In this document: positions 43,244 to 54,154 of the stretch, piece after piece
Layout of the letters: every line of letters starts with the position of its first letter
Numbering within the stretch: position 1 is the stretch's first letter
DNA from: Caulobacter segnis
Lineage (GTDB): Bacteria; Pseudomonadota; Alphaproteobacteria; Caulobacterales; Caulobacteraceae
DNA length: 64,000 nucleotides
NCBI RefSeq assembly: GCF_023935105.1
Contig: NZ_CP096040.1
Location: 62,001 to 126,000, forward strand
Direction: 5' to 3'
The notes under the pieces: generated by a model
Database searches by the model: none
What the model was told of the DNA's origin: nothing
Seen by the model: the letters and a program-made list of their open reading frames with translations, nothing else
Translations under genes and position numbers: made by a program

Positions 43244-43588
43244 ATGAGCCCGTGGGGCGCCGTGCTGGTGATTTTCTGCGTGCGCCGAGTCTCGATCCGG
43301 GCAGTGCGGGCCGAGGCCCTTTTCCTTGGTGGCCGGCACAAGGGCAAGATCCGCGAAGACGCGCGGAAGGAGTTGCTGGCCCCCGGTCTCGATCCCGAGC
43401 GCGCCGCCCTCCTGCGAGCGGTCATTCGCACGACGCCGCCGTCTACTGCGTGTCAGCGCGCCCATGACCGACGAAGACGCCTAGGCGATGCGTCGCGAGA
43501 ACGATTATCTCAAGCGCCGGAAGACCCAATTGTCGGACGATGTCACCAGTCTCGGCGGCCAGATCCTGCGCATGCAGCCAGCGCCTGA
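43244..43588 (+). CDS. Small 'LLRA' family protein (copy 2), C-terminus probably disturbed
   Basis: The first 62 residues (to about 43429) carry the LLRA family skeleton also seen at 38725-38913. AVRAEALFLGGRHKGKIRED is followed by ARKELLAPGLD and PERAALLRAVIR. The frame then continues to 43588 through arginine-rich sequence that does not fit the family, so the original stop has probably been lost or the frame shifted. The ATG at 43244 precedes a hydrophobic WGAVLVIFCV stretch. The open frame begins at 43163. The damaged coiled-coil gene overlaps its distal part. Confidence 0.45.
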   Translation: MSPWGAVLVIFCVRRVSIRAVRAEALFLGGRHKGKIREDARKELLAPGLDPERAALLRAVIRTTPPSTACQRAHDRRRRLGDASRERLSQAPEDPIVGRCHQSRRPDPAHAASA

Positions 43589-43641
43589 GCGGTCGCCATC
43601 CAGATCAGGCGCCAAACCCGCTGGCGACCGGACAATCGTGA
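43464..43641 (+). pseudogene. Damaged coiled-coil small protein gene (copy 2)
   Basis: Reading from ATG at 43464 gives MTDEDA, an amber TAG at 43482-43484, then MRRENDYLKRRKTQLSDDVT in the same frame, which matches the coiled-coil protein at 38951-39154. Its family-typical tail (APNPLATGQS and stop at 43639-43641) lies in the +1 frame, so a shift occurred near 43530-43600. Two independent lesions argue for decay rather than a sequencing artefact, though a shorter product starting at 43488 could still be made. Confidence 0.55.
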
Positions 43642-44309
43642 CGCTGACGCGCGGCCCTGCAGAATCTGGCGCGAAAAATCCGATGAGAAAGTCGACTGGA
43701 TCAACATCAGCGATGCCCGTGTGCCTACCGACCACGGCTTGGCCGGGAGGACCGGCGGGGGCTGGGTCATCACCCCAGCAGGCGCGGCTGCGCTCGCCTC
43801 CTCGGGGATGAATAACCATCAAAGGATGGGTCTCGTGTAGCGGCGGCCTGCTTGTCAAACTCGGGACGCAGCCGAAGGTCCGCGTTCCAGCAAGATGCGA
43901 ACGGCAGCACTTGGCGCAGGATGGTCGCGGTGAGCGGTCAATCTAAGGCGAACGCTAACTTCTCCCGTTGCGGTCTATCCTCGTCATTTGAGGGCCAGAA
44001 TCACTGGCTCTGTCCGGATGCGACGTTAGGCCGCGCGACGACGTACTCTGGGCCCCATCACGGCAAATTATTGCTCAGAATGGTTCGGCGTAAACATGCG
44101 CCCCCCGGGCCTGTCGGCTTTGCCGGATGCCAGCTCATAAAGCGCTGGCCGGTTCTGCTGTCCGCCGACTGTAAAAAGGGGGATATCCCAGCCCGCACCA
44201 CGCTAGCGCAGACGGTGTCATTGAAGCGCGAAAAAAGTGAGGGGAAATCCGTGGGGACGCCTGCGAGCCTATTGCAGTTTCTCGAACGAAAACAGTTATT
44301 TAACAGAGA
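43642..44309. other. Decayed right end of the island, about 670 bp
   Basis: No intact gene is seen. From about 43670 to 43840 one frame reads DEKVDWINISDARVPTDHGL and then GGGWVITPAGAAAL before a stop. This looks like the C-terminus of a winged-helix protein whose N-terminal part is broken by shifts. From 43850 to 44230 nothing is recognisable. The last 70 bp hold the candidate integrase arm sites. Confidence 0.5.
44238..44258. repeat. Candidate integrase arm-type sites, right end
   Basis: TGAGGGGAAAT (44238-44248) and GTGGGGAC (44251-44258) repeat the units found at 24585-24607 inside the left end. They sit about 50-70 bp from the right attachment core. Confidence 0.4.
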
Positions 44310-44327
44310 TCCTTGGTGGAGCCGAGG
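44310..44327. repeat. Right attachment repeat (attR core) within tRNA-Ala
   Basis: TCCTTGGTGGAGCCGAGG is identical to 24446-24463. Read on the minus strand it covers the tRNA 3' end (part of the T arm, acceptor strand, discriminator and CCA) plus four bases beyond. Confidence 0.88.
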
Positions 44328-44389
44328 GGAATCGAACCCCTGACCTCCTCATTGCGAACGAGGCGCTCTACCATCTGAGCTACGGCCCC
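44314..44389 (-). tRNA. tRNA-Ala (anticodon CGC)
   Basis: The minus strand folds into a complete 76-base tRNA with an encoded CCA. The acceptor GGGGCCG pairs with CGGCTCC (one G-U), the D arm is GCTC/GAGC, and the T arm ends GGTTCGATTCCCC. The anticodon arm CCTCG-TTCGCAA-TGAGG has C34-G35-C36, which reads GCG alanine codons. It is the insertion target of the island and remains intact at the right junction, since the 18-bp crossover repeat regenerates its 3' end. Confidence 0.95.
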
Positions 44390-44502
44390 AAGGAGCGGCG
44401 GAGATACGGCCCTTGAGGCCTCTCGTCAAGCGGGGTTCTCAACCCGCCTTGCCAGCACTCTCCAGGCACGGCAAGAAGCTCTGGCGTCCGGACGGAAAAC
44501 TC

Positions 44503-44817
44503 ATGGCCCCGATCATCAATCTCGTCTTCTTCATCCTCAACGCCCTGTTGAACCTGCTCTGGTGGGCCATCATCATCTCGGCGATCCTGAGCTGGCTGTT
44601 CGCGTTCGACGTGATCAACCGCCGCAACCAGTTCGTCTACAACGTGGCGACCTTCCTGGATCGCGTCACGGACCCGATTCTAGCGCCCTTCCGCCGCATC
44701 ATTCCGTCGATCGGCGGCGTCGACATCAGCCCGATCATCGTCCTGCTGCTGCTGCGGGGCATCCAGATCTTCATCCTGCCGGCGCTGCAGAACACCCTTC
44801 TGAACGTTCTGGGCTGA
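44503..44817 (+). CDS. yggT: YggT family membrane protein
   Basis: This 104-residue protein has an N-terminal helix (IINLVFFILNALLNLLWWAI running into IISAILSWLFAF), the conserved loop RVTDPILAPFRRIIPSIGGVDISP and a second helix (IIVLLLLRGIQIFILPAL). That pattern defines YggT/CcmB3-like proteins. These are linked to osmotic tolerance or to cell-division-related ylmG functions. The ATG at 44503 is chosen because the 30 codons upstream (from 44413) are not family-like. The DUF167 gene follows after 4 bp, a widespread pairing. Confidence 0.92.
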   Translation: MAPIINLVFFILNALLNLLWWAIIISAILSWLFAFDVINRRNQFVYNVATFLDRVTDPILAPFRRIIPSIGGVDISPIIVLLLLRGIQIFILPALQNTLLNVLG

Positions 44818-44821
44818 GGTT

Positions 44822-45106
44822 TTGGTTGAAATTCTGGCCGTCCGACTGACGCCGCGTGGCGGCCGCGACGCGATCGACGGCTGGGCGGCGGACGCGGACG
44901 GCCGCCCCTATCTGAAGGTGCGGGTGGCCTGCCCGCCCGTCGACGGGGCCGCCAACGCCGCGTTGCTGGCGTTCCTGGCCAAGACCCTGAAAATCCCCCG
45001 CTCGGCCGTCCGCCTCGCCTCTGGCGACACCGCCCGCCTGAAGCGCCTCGAGCTGGATGGCGTCACCGCCGACGACCTGGCGCGCGCCTTCGGCGCCCGC
45101 CCCTAG
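44822..45106 (+). CDS. DUF167/YggU family protein
   Basis: This 94-residue protein matches the YggU fold: VRLTPRGGRDAIDGW, then YLKVRVACPPVDGAANAALLAFLAK and IPRSAVRLASGDTARLKRLEL. It has a small alpha/beta structure and unknown function. The family sits with yggT across many Gram-negatives, and here the gap is only 4 bp. The start is a TTG at 44822. No better ATG or GTG occurs before the VEILAV strand. Confidence 0.9.
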   Translation: MVEILAVRLTPRGGRDAIDGWAADADGRPYLKVRVACPPVDGAANAALLAFLAKTLKIPRSAVRLASGDTARLKRLELDGVTADDLARAFGARP

Positions 45107-45231
45107 GCGTCACGCCGGGGCAAATCCTTGCCGATTCGATCCGTTGCGAAGCTTCGTACGCACGATCCTGCCCGCCACAAATCCAGCCAAGCCATTGACG
45201 TGACGGCGTTCTTTTACTTCCCTGTAGCCGT

Positions 45232-45252
45232 TTACGACTAGCCTGGTCGTAA
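45232..45252. promoter_or_regulatory. Inverted repeat upstream of the hybrid kinase gene
   Basis: TTACGAC (45232-45238) and GTCGTAA (45246-45252) are perfect 7-bp arms with a 7-base spacer, 36 bp before the kinase ATG. This could be an operator or an mRNA leader hairpin. Confidence 0.4.
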
Positions 45253-45287
45253 GCGGGGACCGGGGGGTCTCGGGGGCAAGGGCGTCC

Positions 45288-47054
<1,767 letters not shown>

Positions 47055-47457
47055 TCCAGCACCGCGCGCAGGCGCGCCGTCAGCGCCGCCTCATCCTTGA
47101 AATCGCATTCCCACACCACCTCGACCCGCCAGCCGGCGGCCAGGAGGGCCGTCGTCGAGCGTTCGTCCCGCGCGACGTTGCGGGCGACCTTGGCCAACCA
47201 GTAGTCGCGATTGGCCTTGGGAACCCGCGCGCCGCGGGCGCAGTCATGGCCGTGCCAGAAGCAGCCGTGGACGAAGAAAGCCAGCTTGCGACCCGCCATC
47301 ACCACGTCGGGATTACCGGGCAGGTCCTTGCGGTGCAGGCGATAGCGCGCGCCAAGCCCCGTCAGGATCCGCCGCAGCGCCTTCTCCGGCGTGGTGTCCT
47401 TGCTCTTGACCCGGGCCATGACGGCCGAGCGCTTCGCCTTGTCGTAGACGTCGGTGC

Positions 47458-48657
47458 TCATGGCCGCGTCTCCGGCGGAAAACGGCCCAGGCGCAGCGTC
47501 CCCGTCAGCAGCAGCACGCCCAGCGGCTTGAGGCCCGGCCAGCGCGACATCGGGGTGAAGAACCAGTCTCGCATCAAGGGCCAGAACGCGCCGTGGGCCT
47601 GGAACAGCGGCGTCAGCGCCTTGGACGCCAACTGATAGAGGCCGGTATGACGCCGTCGATCCGCCTGCCAGGCGCGGACGGTGACGGCGGTCGGGCGCAG
47701 GTCGCGGTCCAGGCGCGCCGCCAGCTCGACGGCGTCGACCAAGGCCAGGTTCGCGCCCTGACCCAGTTGCGGGCTGGTGCCGTGGGCGGCGTCGCCGATC
47801 AGGACGCAGGCCTGGCGGTTCCAGCGTCCAACGGAAACGTCGCGATAGACGGCCCGCGAGAAGCCTTGCCAGCCAGCGCGATCGGCCAGCAGAGCCGCGG
47901 CCTCGGGCCAAAGCGGCGCCAGGCGCGTGTCCCGCCAGGCGGCGAAGTCGCTGGCCAGGAAGGCGTCCATCTGGCCGACCGGTAGCGACCAGAACAGGCT
48001 GACCTGACCGGTCTCGCCATCTGGGCCCCGCCCCACCGGCAGGACGCCGGTCATCACCTCGGCCCGGTGGTAGACCTGCCGCAGGGCGCCGGCGAAGCGT
48101 CCATCCGGATCGGTTGCATTGGTCCAGACGGCGCCCCAGGGATAGACCGGAGCCCGCGCTCCCGGCCGGATCGCCGTCCGCAGGGTCGAGGCCGAGCCGT
48201 CGCCGACGATGGCCAGGTCGAACGGCCCGAAGATCCGTCCGTGCTGGTCATGCAGGACGGGGCGGGCGGGATCCTCGACGCGGACGATCCGCGCGTCGGT
48301 GACGATTTCGACGCCCGCCGGGGCCAATTGATCGTGCAGCGTGTCGAACAGCACGGCGCGGTGGATGCCTACCCCGTGCGCGCCGGGTCGCCAGTCGCCG
48401 TAGTTCAGATCCATGACCTGGCGGCCGCGCGTGTCCTTGCCTTCCAGCCGCTCGACACGGGCGCCGGCGGCGCGGATGGCCTCTTCCAGGCGCAGGGCGC
48501 GCAAAGCCGCCAAGCCCGTCGGCTGCAACAGCAGCCCCGAGCCCAGCGGACGCGGCTGGGCGAAGGCTTCCAGAAGCGTGACCGCATGGCCTCGGCGCGC
48601 CAGGGCCAGCGCGGCGGCCATGCCGCCGACGCCGCACCCGACGACGCCGATGCGCAA
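47458..48657 (-). CDS. FAD-dependent aromatic-type monooxygenase (PHBH fold)
   Basis: This 399-residue protein has the three FAD motifs of class A monooxygenases: GxGxxG (VVGCGVGGMAAALALARRG), the DG motif (LAIVGDGSASTLRTAI) and GD (CVLIGDAAHGTSPQLGQGAN). The family hydroxylates or otherwise oxidises aromatic or polycyclic substrates with NAD(P)H and O2. No pathway neighbours indicate the substrate. It lies 5 bp downstream of cysK and overlaps vsr by 4 bp, so the three may form one transcript. No signal peptide or membrane segment is present. Confidence 0.87.
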   Translation of the reverse strand: MRIGVVGCGVGGMAAALALARRGHAVTLLEAFAQPRPLGSGLLLQPTGLAALRALRLEEAIRAAGARVERLEGKDTRGRQVMDLNYGDWRPGAHGVGIHRAVLFDTLHDQLAPAGVEIVTDARIVRVEDPARPVLHDQHGRIFGPFDLAIVGDGSASTLRTAIRPGARAPVYPWGAVWTNATDPDGRFAGALRQVYHRAEVMTGVLPVGRGPDGETGQVSLFWSLPVGQMDAFLASDFAAWRDTRLAPLWPEAAALLADRAGWQGFSRAVYRDVSVGRWNRQACVLIGDAAHGTSPQLGQGANLALVDAVELAARLDRDLRPTAVTVRAWQADRRRHTGLYQLASKALTPLFQAHGAFWPLMRDWFFTPMSRWPGLKPLGVLLLTGTLRLGRFPPETRP

Positions 48658-48662
48658 CGGGC

Positions 48663-49649
<987 letters not shown>

Positions 49650-49721
49650 CGGAGCACCCTGGAGCCTTAGGTTGCGGAAAGCGGCGGCACCCTAGACCCG
49701 CAAATCCCACCTGTCAGGAGG

Positions 49722-50861
49722 TCATTCAGCGGCGAGGCTTGCAGTTTTGCTATCGAGCAGGGGCTCCAGCAGGCTTTCCGCCAGCCAGCGAACGGCCGGA
49801 ACCGCGACGCCATCGCCGATCACCTGCAGGCCGGCTGTCTGGGAGCGCGGCAGCCGATAGCTGTCTGGCAGGCCCATCAGGCGCGCGCCCTCGCGCGGCG
49901 TGACCAGGCGCGAGCGGACCTGACCGTTCTCGATGACCAACAGGGTCTGGCGCGAGGAGCCGCCGCGCGGCGTGCGCAGACATCCGGCCAGACCGTCGAA
50001 CCGGACTTCGGCCCGCTGGTCGCCGCCGCGCATGCGCCGGAACACCGCCCCGACCGCGCGCTCGCCCGACTTGATCCGCAGTTCGACCGCCTCGCGGTGG
50101 CTGTCGGCCATCAGGGCCAGCAGGGCCTCGGTGCGGTCCTGGGGGTTCCAGGCCACGGCGTCGTCGGGCTCGAGCACGACGGCCAGGTCGGTGTTGCGGG
50201 CCGGCGGTGACGGGACACCCCACCAGATCCAGCGTTCTTTCAGGTCATCGGGCAGGCGGGCGGCGGCCTCGCGCACCGCGCGGGTGTGGAAAGCGCTGGA
50301 GCCCTCCAGCTCGACCGCCGGCAGGCGCGTGGCGACCACGAAGACACGGGGCCGCGACTGCGGGACGAAGGCGCTGGCGTCGATCTCGATCGCCCCGAAG
50401 CGATAGCCCTCCTCCGAAAGCGCGCCGCACAGGGCGGTGAAGTCATCGCCATGGTGCGAGGTCAGGAGGCCGACCACGTTCTCGATCACGATCACCGGCG
50501 GGGCGCGATCCTGCGCCGACATCGCCTTCATCAGCGTCCAGAAACCGAAGAAGGCCGAGGACTTGCCGCCCGCCAGGCCCGCCCGCGCGCCCGCCAGGCT
50601 GAAGTCCTGGCAGGGGCTGGAGGCCCAAGCCAGGTCGGCGCTCGGGATCTGGTCGGCAGTCAGGGCGAAGACGTCGCCGGCGTGGAAGTGCCCCTCACCC
50701 TGGGAAGAGCCGGCGTCCGCGAAGTTGGCCCGGTAGGTCTGCGCCTTCACCGCATCGAAGTCGTTGGCGAAGGCGCAGGTCCAGCGCTCGCCCAGACCGA
50801 TGCGGGCCATGCCGCCGCCGGCGAAGAATTCGAGGAAGGAGGGGGAGGCGTTCCGATTCAT
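49722..50861 (-). CDS. C5 cytosine DNA methyltransferase
   Basis: This 379-residue enzyme has the ordered C5-methylase motifs. Motif I is FLEFFAGGGMARIGLG, motif IV is ASSPCQDFSLAG with the catalytic Cys, motif VI is IVIENVVGLL, motif VIII is QSRPRVFVVATR and motif X is LQVIGDGVAVPAVRWLAESLL. The target-recognition region (about 185-300) cannot be decoded by eye. The start at 50861 (MNRNASPSF) removes 14 upstream codons of non-family sequence. No restriction enzyme gene is adjacent, so it is probably an orphan methylase, with the vsr product repairing its deamination products. The recognition site is unknown. Confidence 0.93.
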   Translation of the reverse strand: MNRNASPSFLEFFAGGGMARIGLGERWTCAFANDFDAVKAQTYRANFADAGSSQGEGHFHAGDVFALTADQIPSADLAWASSPCQDFSLAGARAGLAGGKSSAFFGFWTLMKAMSAQDRAPPVIVIENVVGLLTSHHGDDFTALCGALSEEGYRFGAIEIDASAFVPQSRPRVFVVATRLPAVELEGSSAFHTRAVREAAARLPDDLKERWIWWGVPSPPARNTDLAVVLEPDDAVAWNPQDRTEALLALMADSHREAVELRIKSGERAVGAVFRRMRGGDQRAEVRFDGLAGCLRTPRGGSSRQTLLVIENGQVRSRLVTPREGARLMGLPDSYRLPRSQTAGLQVIGDGVAVPAVRWLAESLLEPLLDSKTASLAAE

Positions 50862-50905
50862 CGCCCCGGAGTCTAGTCGCACCCGCCGCCCGGCCCAAGC
50901 CATCG

Positions 50906-52183
50906 CTAGTCGCCTTTTGGCCCCAGATAGTCCTTGCCGTAGACCGCCTCTCGGAAGTCGTGGTGCAGCGTGCCGTCGAACGGATAGGTCTGGACGAAGA
51001 ACACCGCCGTCAGGTTGTTGACCGGGTCGACCCAGAACAGGGTGGTCTCGCGGCCGTCCCAGAAGAATTCGCCGACCGCGCCGCGGTTCTCGGCCGCCGT
51101 CTGGGGCTGGCTCTTGCGGACCGTGAAGTCGAGGCCGAACCCGACCGTGCCCTTGCTGGGCAGCCAGCGACGCTGGGTGACGCGGGCGTCCAGGTGGTCG
51201 GTGGCCATCAGGCGCACGGTCGAGGGCTTGAGGATCCGCACCCCGTCCAGCTCGCCGCCGTTCAGCAGCATGCGCGAGAAGCGGGCGTAGTCGTCGATCG
51301 GGGCCACGATGCCGGCCCCGCCCATGGTCAGGCGACGGGCGGGGTTGAAGTTCAGCCTTCGGGTCTCGGCGTCATCCTGACGCGCCAGCTTGCCGTCGGG
51401 ACCCTTGTTGTAGGTCGCCGCCAGACGGGCGAAGGCGGTCTCCGGCTGGGTCCAGGCGGCTTCCTTCATGCCCAGCGGGTCCAGGACATGAGCCTTCACA
51501 TAGGCCTCGAACGGCTGGCCAGTCAGCGTTTCGACCAGCAGGGCCTGAACGTCGACGGCGGCGCTGTAGCTCCATTCCTCGCCGGGATCGAACAGCAGCG
51601 GCGCCTTGGCGATGCGATGGCCGAACTCGGTCAGGTCGTTGCCGATGTTCATCGGGTCGAGGGCCGAGAACGCCGCGTCGGCCGGCGTCGCCGCGCCGCC
51701 GTACGAGAAGCCTGCCGTGTGGCGGAGGATGTCGCGGATCAGGATCGGGCGGCTGGCGGGACGCGTCTGGCCCTGGGCGTCCATCACCTTCATGTCGGCG
51801 AATTCGGGCAGGTAACGCGACAGCGGATCGTCCAGACCGAACTTGCCCTGCTCCCACAGCTGCATCAAAGCCACGCCCGTGATCGGCTTGGTCATCGAGA
51901 AGATCTGCACCAGGGTGTCGCGACGCATCGGCTTGCCGCCTTCGCGGTCGGCCATGCCGGCGGTCCCGAAATAGCGCTCCTGGCCGTCCTGCCAGACCAG
52001 GGCCGAGACCCCGACGGCTCGGCCGCTGTCGACCATGGCTTTCAGGGCCGCGTCGATGCGTTTCTTGTCGATCTTGACCGGAGCGACAGCCTGGGCGGCC
52101 GGCGTCGGACGCGCGAGAGCGGGCGCGGCCGGAGCGGCCAGCAGCGTCGCCGCGACGGCGGCGAGGATGAACTTCTTGGACAC
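50906..52183 (-). CDS. Class C beta-lactamase-family serine hydrolase, exported
   Basis: This 425-residue protein has a signal peptide (FILAAVAATLLAAPAAPALA) and the serine beta-lactamase/esterase fold. The SxxK motif is SMTK in VQIFSMTKPITGVALMQ and a Tyr-x-Ala/Asn element is EWSYSAAVD. The late motif near GGAGIVAPIDDYARFSRML is typical of the esterase/D-aminopeptidase branch. It probably acts in the periplasm on an ester or peptide. True beta-lactamase activity is not implied. It sits between the methylase and the rfbA gene, with no functional neighbours. Confidence 0.87.
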   Translation of the reverse strand: MSKKFILAAVAATLLAAPAAPALARPTPAAQAVAPVKIDKKRIDAALKAMVDSGRAVGVSALVWQDGQERYFGTAGMADREGGKPMRRDTLVQIFSMTKPITGVALMQLWEQGKFGLDDPLSRYLPEFADMKVMDAQGQTRPASRPILIRDILRHTAGFSYGGAATPADAAFSALDPMNIGNDLTEFGHRIAKAPLLFDPGEEWSYSAAVDVQALLVETLTGQPFEAYVKAHVLDPLGMKEAAWTQPETAFARLAATYNKGPDGKLARQDDAETRRLNFNPARRLTMGGAGIVAPIDDYARFSRMLLNGGELDGVRILKPSTVRLMATDHLDARVTQRRWLPSKGTVGFGLDFTVRKSQPQTAAENRGAVGEFFWDGRETTLFWVDPVNNLTAVFFVQTYPFDGTLHHDFREAVYGKDYLGPKGD

Positions 52184-52270
52184 GCGGCCTCCCCGACGCT
52201 TCTTATGACGGCGTCGGGACTGTCGCCGAGGGCGCGTGGCTTTTCCAGCCCGTCGTGGTCGTAGACGCGA

Positions 52271-53152
52271 TCAGGACCGGTCGGGCTGGGAGGCGACCAT
52301 CTTGAGGTAGACGCCGTAGGGCGACTTGGCCAGGTCGTGGGCCAGGCCCAGCAGCTGCTCGGTCGAGATCCAGCCGTTCTGGTAGGCGACCTCCTCGACG
52401 CAGCCGATCTTCAGGCCCTGGCGGTGCTCCAGGGTCCGAACGAACTCGGAGGCCTCCAGCAGGCTGTCGTGGGTGCCGGTGTCCAGCCAGGCGAAGCCCC
52501 GGCCCATGCGCTCGACCGACAGCGCGCCGGCCTCCAGGTAGAGGCGGTTGATGTCGGTGATCTCCAGCTCGCCGCGCGCGCTGGGCTTGAGATCGCGGGC
52601 GAAGTCGACGACGCGGTTGTCGTACATGTAGAGACCGGTGACCGCCCAGTTCGAGCGCGGCTTTTCCGGCTTTTCCTCGATCGACACAGCCTTGCCCGAG
52701 GCGTCGAACTCGACGACGCCGTAGCGCTGCGGATCGTTGACGAAGTAGGCGAAGACGCTGGCCCCACTCTTCGACCGCTCCTTGGCGCCGTGCAGGATGC
52801 GGCCAAGGCCCGCGCCGTAGAACAGGTTGTCACCCAGGACCAGCACGCTGGGCTCGTTCCCCACGAAGTCGGCCCCGATCCGGTAGGCCTCGGCCAGGCC
52901 GTTCGGATTGGCCTGCTTGGCGTAGGTGATGTTGATCCCCCAGCGCGCGCCGTCGCCCAGGAGGCCTTCGAACAGCGGCAGGTCGCGGGGCGTGGAGATG
53001 ATCAGCACGTCGCGCACGCCGGCCATCATGAGCACCGACAGCGGATAGTAGATCATCGGCTTGTCGAAGACCGGCAGCAGCTGCTTGCTGATCGCCATGG
53101 TCACGGGATGGAGGCGAGTGCCCGATCCGCCCGCGAGGATGATGCCCTTCAT
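52271..53152 (-). CDS. rfbA: Glucose-1-phosphate thymidylyltransferase
   Basis: This 293-residue nucleotidyltransferase has the N-terminal signature [16 protein letters not shown] and the [15 protein letters not shown] loop. [12 protein letters not shown] contains the metal Asp, followed by [20 protein letters not shown] and [15 protein letters not shown]. It makes dTDP-glucose, the first step to dTDP-L-rhamnose. The ATG at 53152 is preferred over the frame start at 53239. The gene lies downstream of rfbD and rfbB on the same strand, with a 123-bp gap after rfbD. The set is likely one locus for O-antigen or other rhamnose-containing polysaccharide. Confidence 0.95.
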   Translation of the reverse strand: MKGIILAGGSGTRLHPVTMAISKQLLPVFDKPMIYYPLSVLMMAGVRDVLIISTPRDLPLFEGLLGDGARWGINITYAKQANPNGLAEAYRIGADFVGNEPSVLVLGDNLFYGAGLGRILHGAKERSKSGASVFAYFVNDPQRYGVVEFDASGKAVSIEEKPEKPRSNWAVTGLYMYDNRVVDFARDLKPSARGELEITDINRLYLEAGALSVERMGRGFAWLDTGTHDSLLEASEFVRTLEHRQGLKIGCVEEVAYQNGWISTEQLLGLAHDLAKSPYGVYLKMVASQPDRS

Positions 53153-53275
53153 TACGTCTTCTTTTTCAGTCTTGACGGTCGAGCCTAGAGCGGAATTCAC
53201 GGCAGCGTGAGCGCTTTTGGTCCGGGGCCGGCGTTTCAACGCGATGATTTGGAAGAAAATTTGGCGACGTCGGCC

Positions 53276-54154
53276 TCAGGTGTGGCCCTTGGCCGCCAGA
53301 TAACGATCCAGCGCCTGCGTCCAGTGCGGCATCGGCCGTCCGATCGCCGCCTCCAGCTTGGCGTTCGACAGGGCGCTGTACGGCGGCCGGCGCGCCGGCG
53401 TCGGGAACTGGCTGGTCGGGATCGGCGCCACCTCGGCGGCGACGCCATCCTTGGTGACCTTGGCCTTCTCGATGATCGCCGTCGCGAAATCGCACCAGCT
53501 GGCCACGCCGGAATTGACCACGTGATAGGTCCCCGCCGGCGCCTGGGCTCCGATCAGGTCCAGGATCGCCTCGCCGGCGTCCCACGAAGCGGTCGGCGAC
53601 ATCACCTGGTCATCAACCACGGTCAGGCGGCCCCGCTCTCTGCCGAAGCGGATCATCGTCTCGACGAAGTTGCCGCCCTTGCCGCTGGCCCCGGCCACGC
53701 CGAACAGAGAGGCGACGCGGGCGACGATGACGTCGTCGTGTTCCAGCCGGGCCAGGTCCTCGCCCAGGGCCTTGGTCGCGCCATAGACATTGACCGGTGC
53801 GCGACCGATGTCCTCCGACAAGGGCTGGCGCTGGTCCTGGCCGCCATAGACGTAGTCGGTCGAGACCTGCACCAGCCGCGCGCCCCGAGCCGCGCAGGCC
53901 TTGGCCAGGCGGCCGGCGAAGTGGGCGTTGATCGCCACGGCCGGCGCGGGATCCTTCTCGCAGTCGTCGACGCGGGTGACGGCCACGCAGTTGATGGCGA
54001 CGTCGAAGTCCAGGTCGCCGAGGCCCGCCGCCGGATCGGCCGCGTCGAGCTGGGCGCGGGTCACCGGCGCGAGGTCGAGACCGCGCCGGGCGGCCAGCGT
54101 CGTCAGGTCCGACCCCAGCTGACCGTTGGCGCCGAAAAGGGCGATGCGGACCAT
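53276..54154 (-). CDS. rfbD: dTDP-4-dehydrorhamnose reductase
   Basis: This 292-residue SDR enzyme has the NAD(P) site [17 protein letters not shown], the YxxxK catalytic pair in VYGATKALGE, and VSTDYVYGG upstream of it. It reduces dTDP-4-keto-L-rhamnose to dTDP-L-rhamnose. Its start codon overlaps the stop of rfbB by one base (position 54154), so the two are translationally coupled. The start at 54154 is chosen because upstream codons are inside rfbB. It is complete and of normal size. Confidence 0.94.
   Translation of the reverse strand: MVRIALFGANGQLGSDLTTLAARRGLDLAPVTRAQLDAADPAAGLGDLDFDVAINCVAVTRVDDCEKDPAPAVAINAHFAGRLAKACAARGARLVQVSTDYVYGGQDQRQPLSEDIGRAPVNVYGATKALGEDLARLEHDDVIVARVASLFGVAGASGKGGNFVETMIRFGRERGRLTVVDDQVMSPTASWDAGEAILDLIGAQAPAGTYHVVNSGVASWCDFATAIIEKAKVTKDGVAAEVAPIPTSQFPTPARRPPYSALSNAKLEAAIGRPMPHWTQALDRYLAAKGHT

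Larger units (their letters stand above)
24464..44309. mobile_element. Integrative mobilisable element at tRNA-Ala(CGC), about 19.8 kb
   Basis: The element lies between two exact 18-bp repeats. It carries a tyrosine integrase, an AlpA-type excision factor or regulator, an XRE repressor, a MOBQ relaxase with traC/traD and oriT, a toxin-antitoxin pair and cargo. No VirB/Trb or coupling-protein gene was found, so it should transfer only with a helper conjugation system. The integrase sits at the end distal to the intact tRNA. Local base composition varies and the right 1 kb is decayed. This reading combines observed repeats with family knowledge of the genes. Confidence 0.88.

Noticed and set aside
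24464-44309. Reading the island as a prophage
   Set aside because: No capsid, tail, terminase or lysis gene is present, and the relaxase, traC/traD and oriT identify a mobilisable element instead.
24464-44309. CRISPR array or insertion sequence inside the island
   Set aside because: No regularly spaced repeats, DDE transposase or terminal inverted repeats were found.
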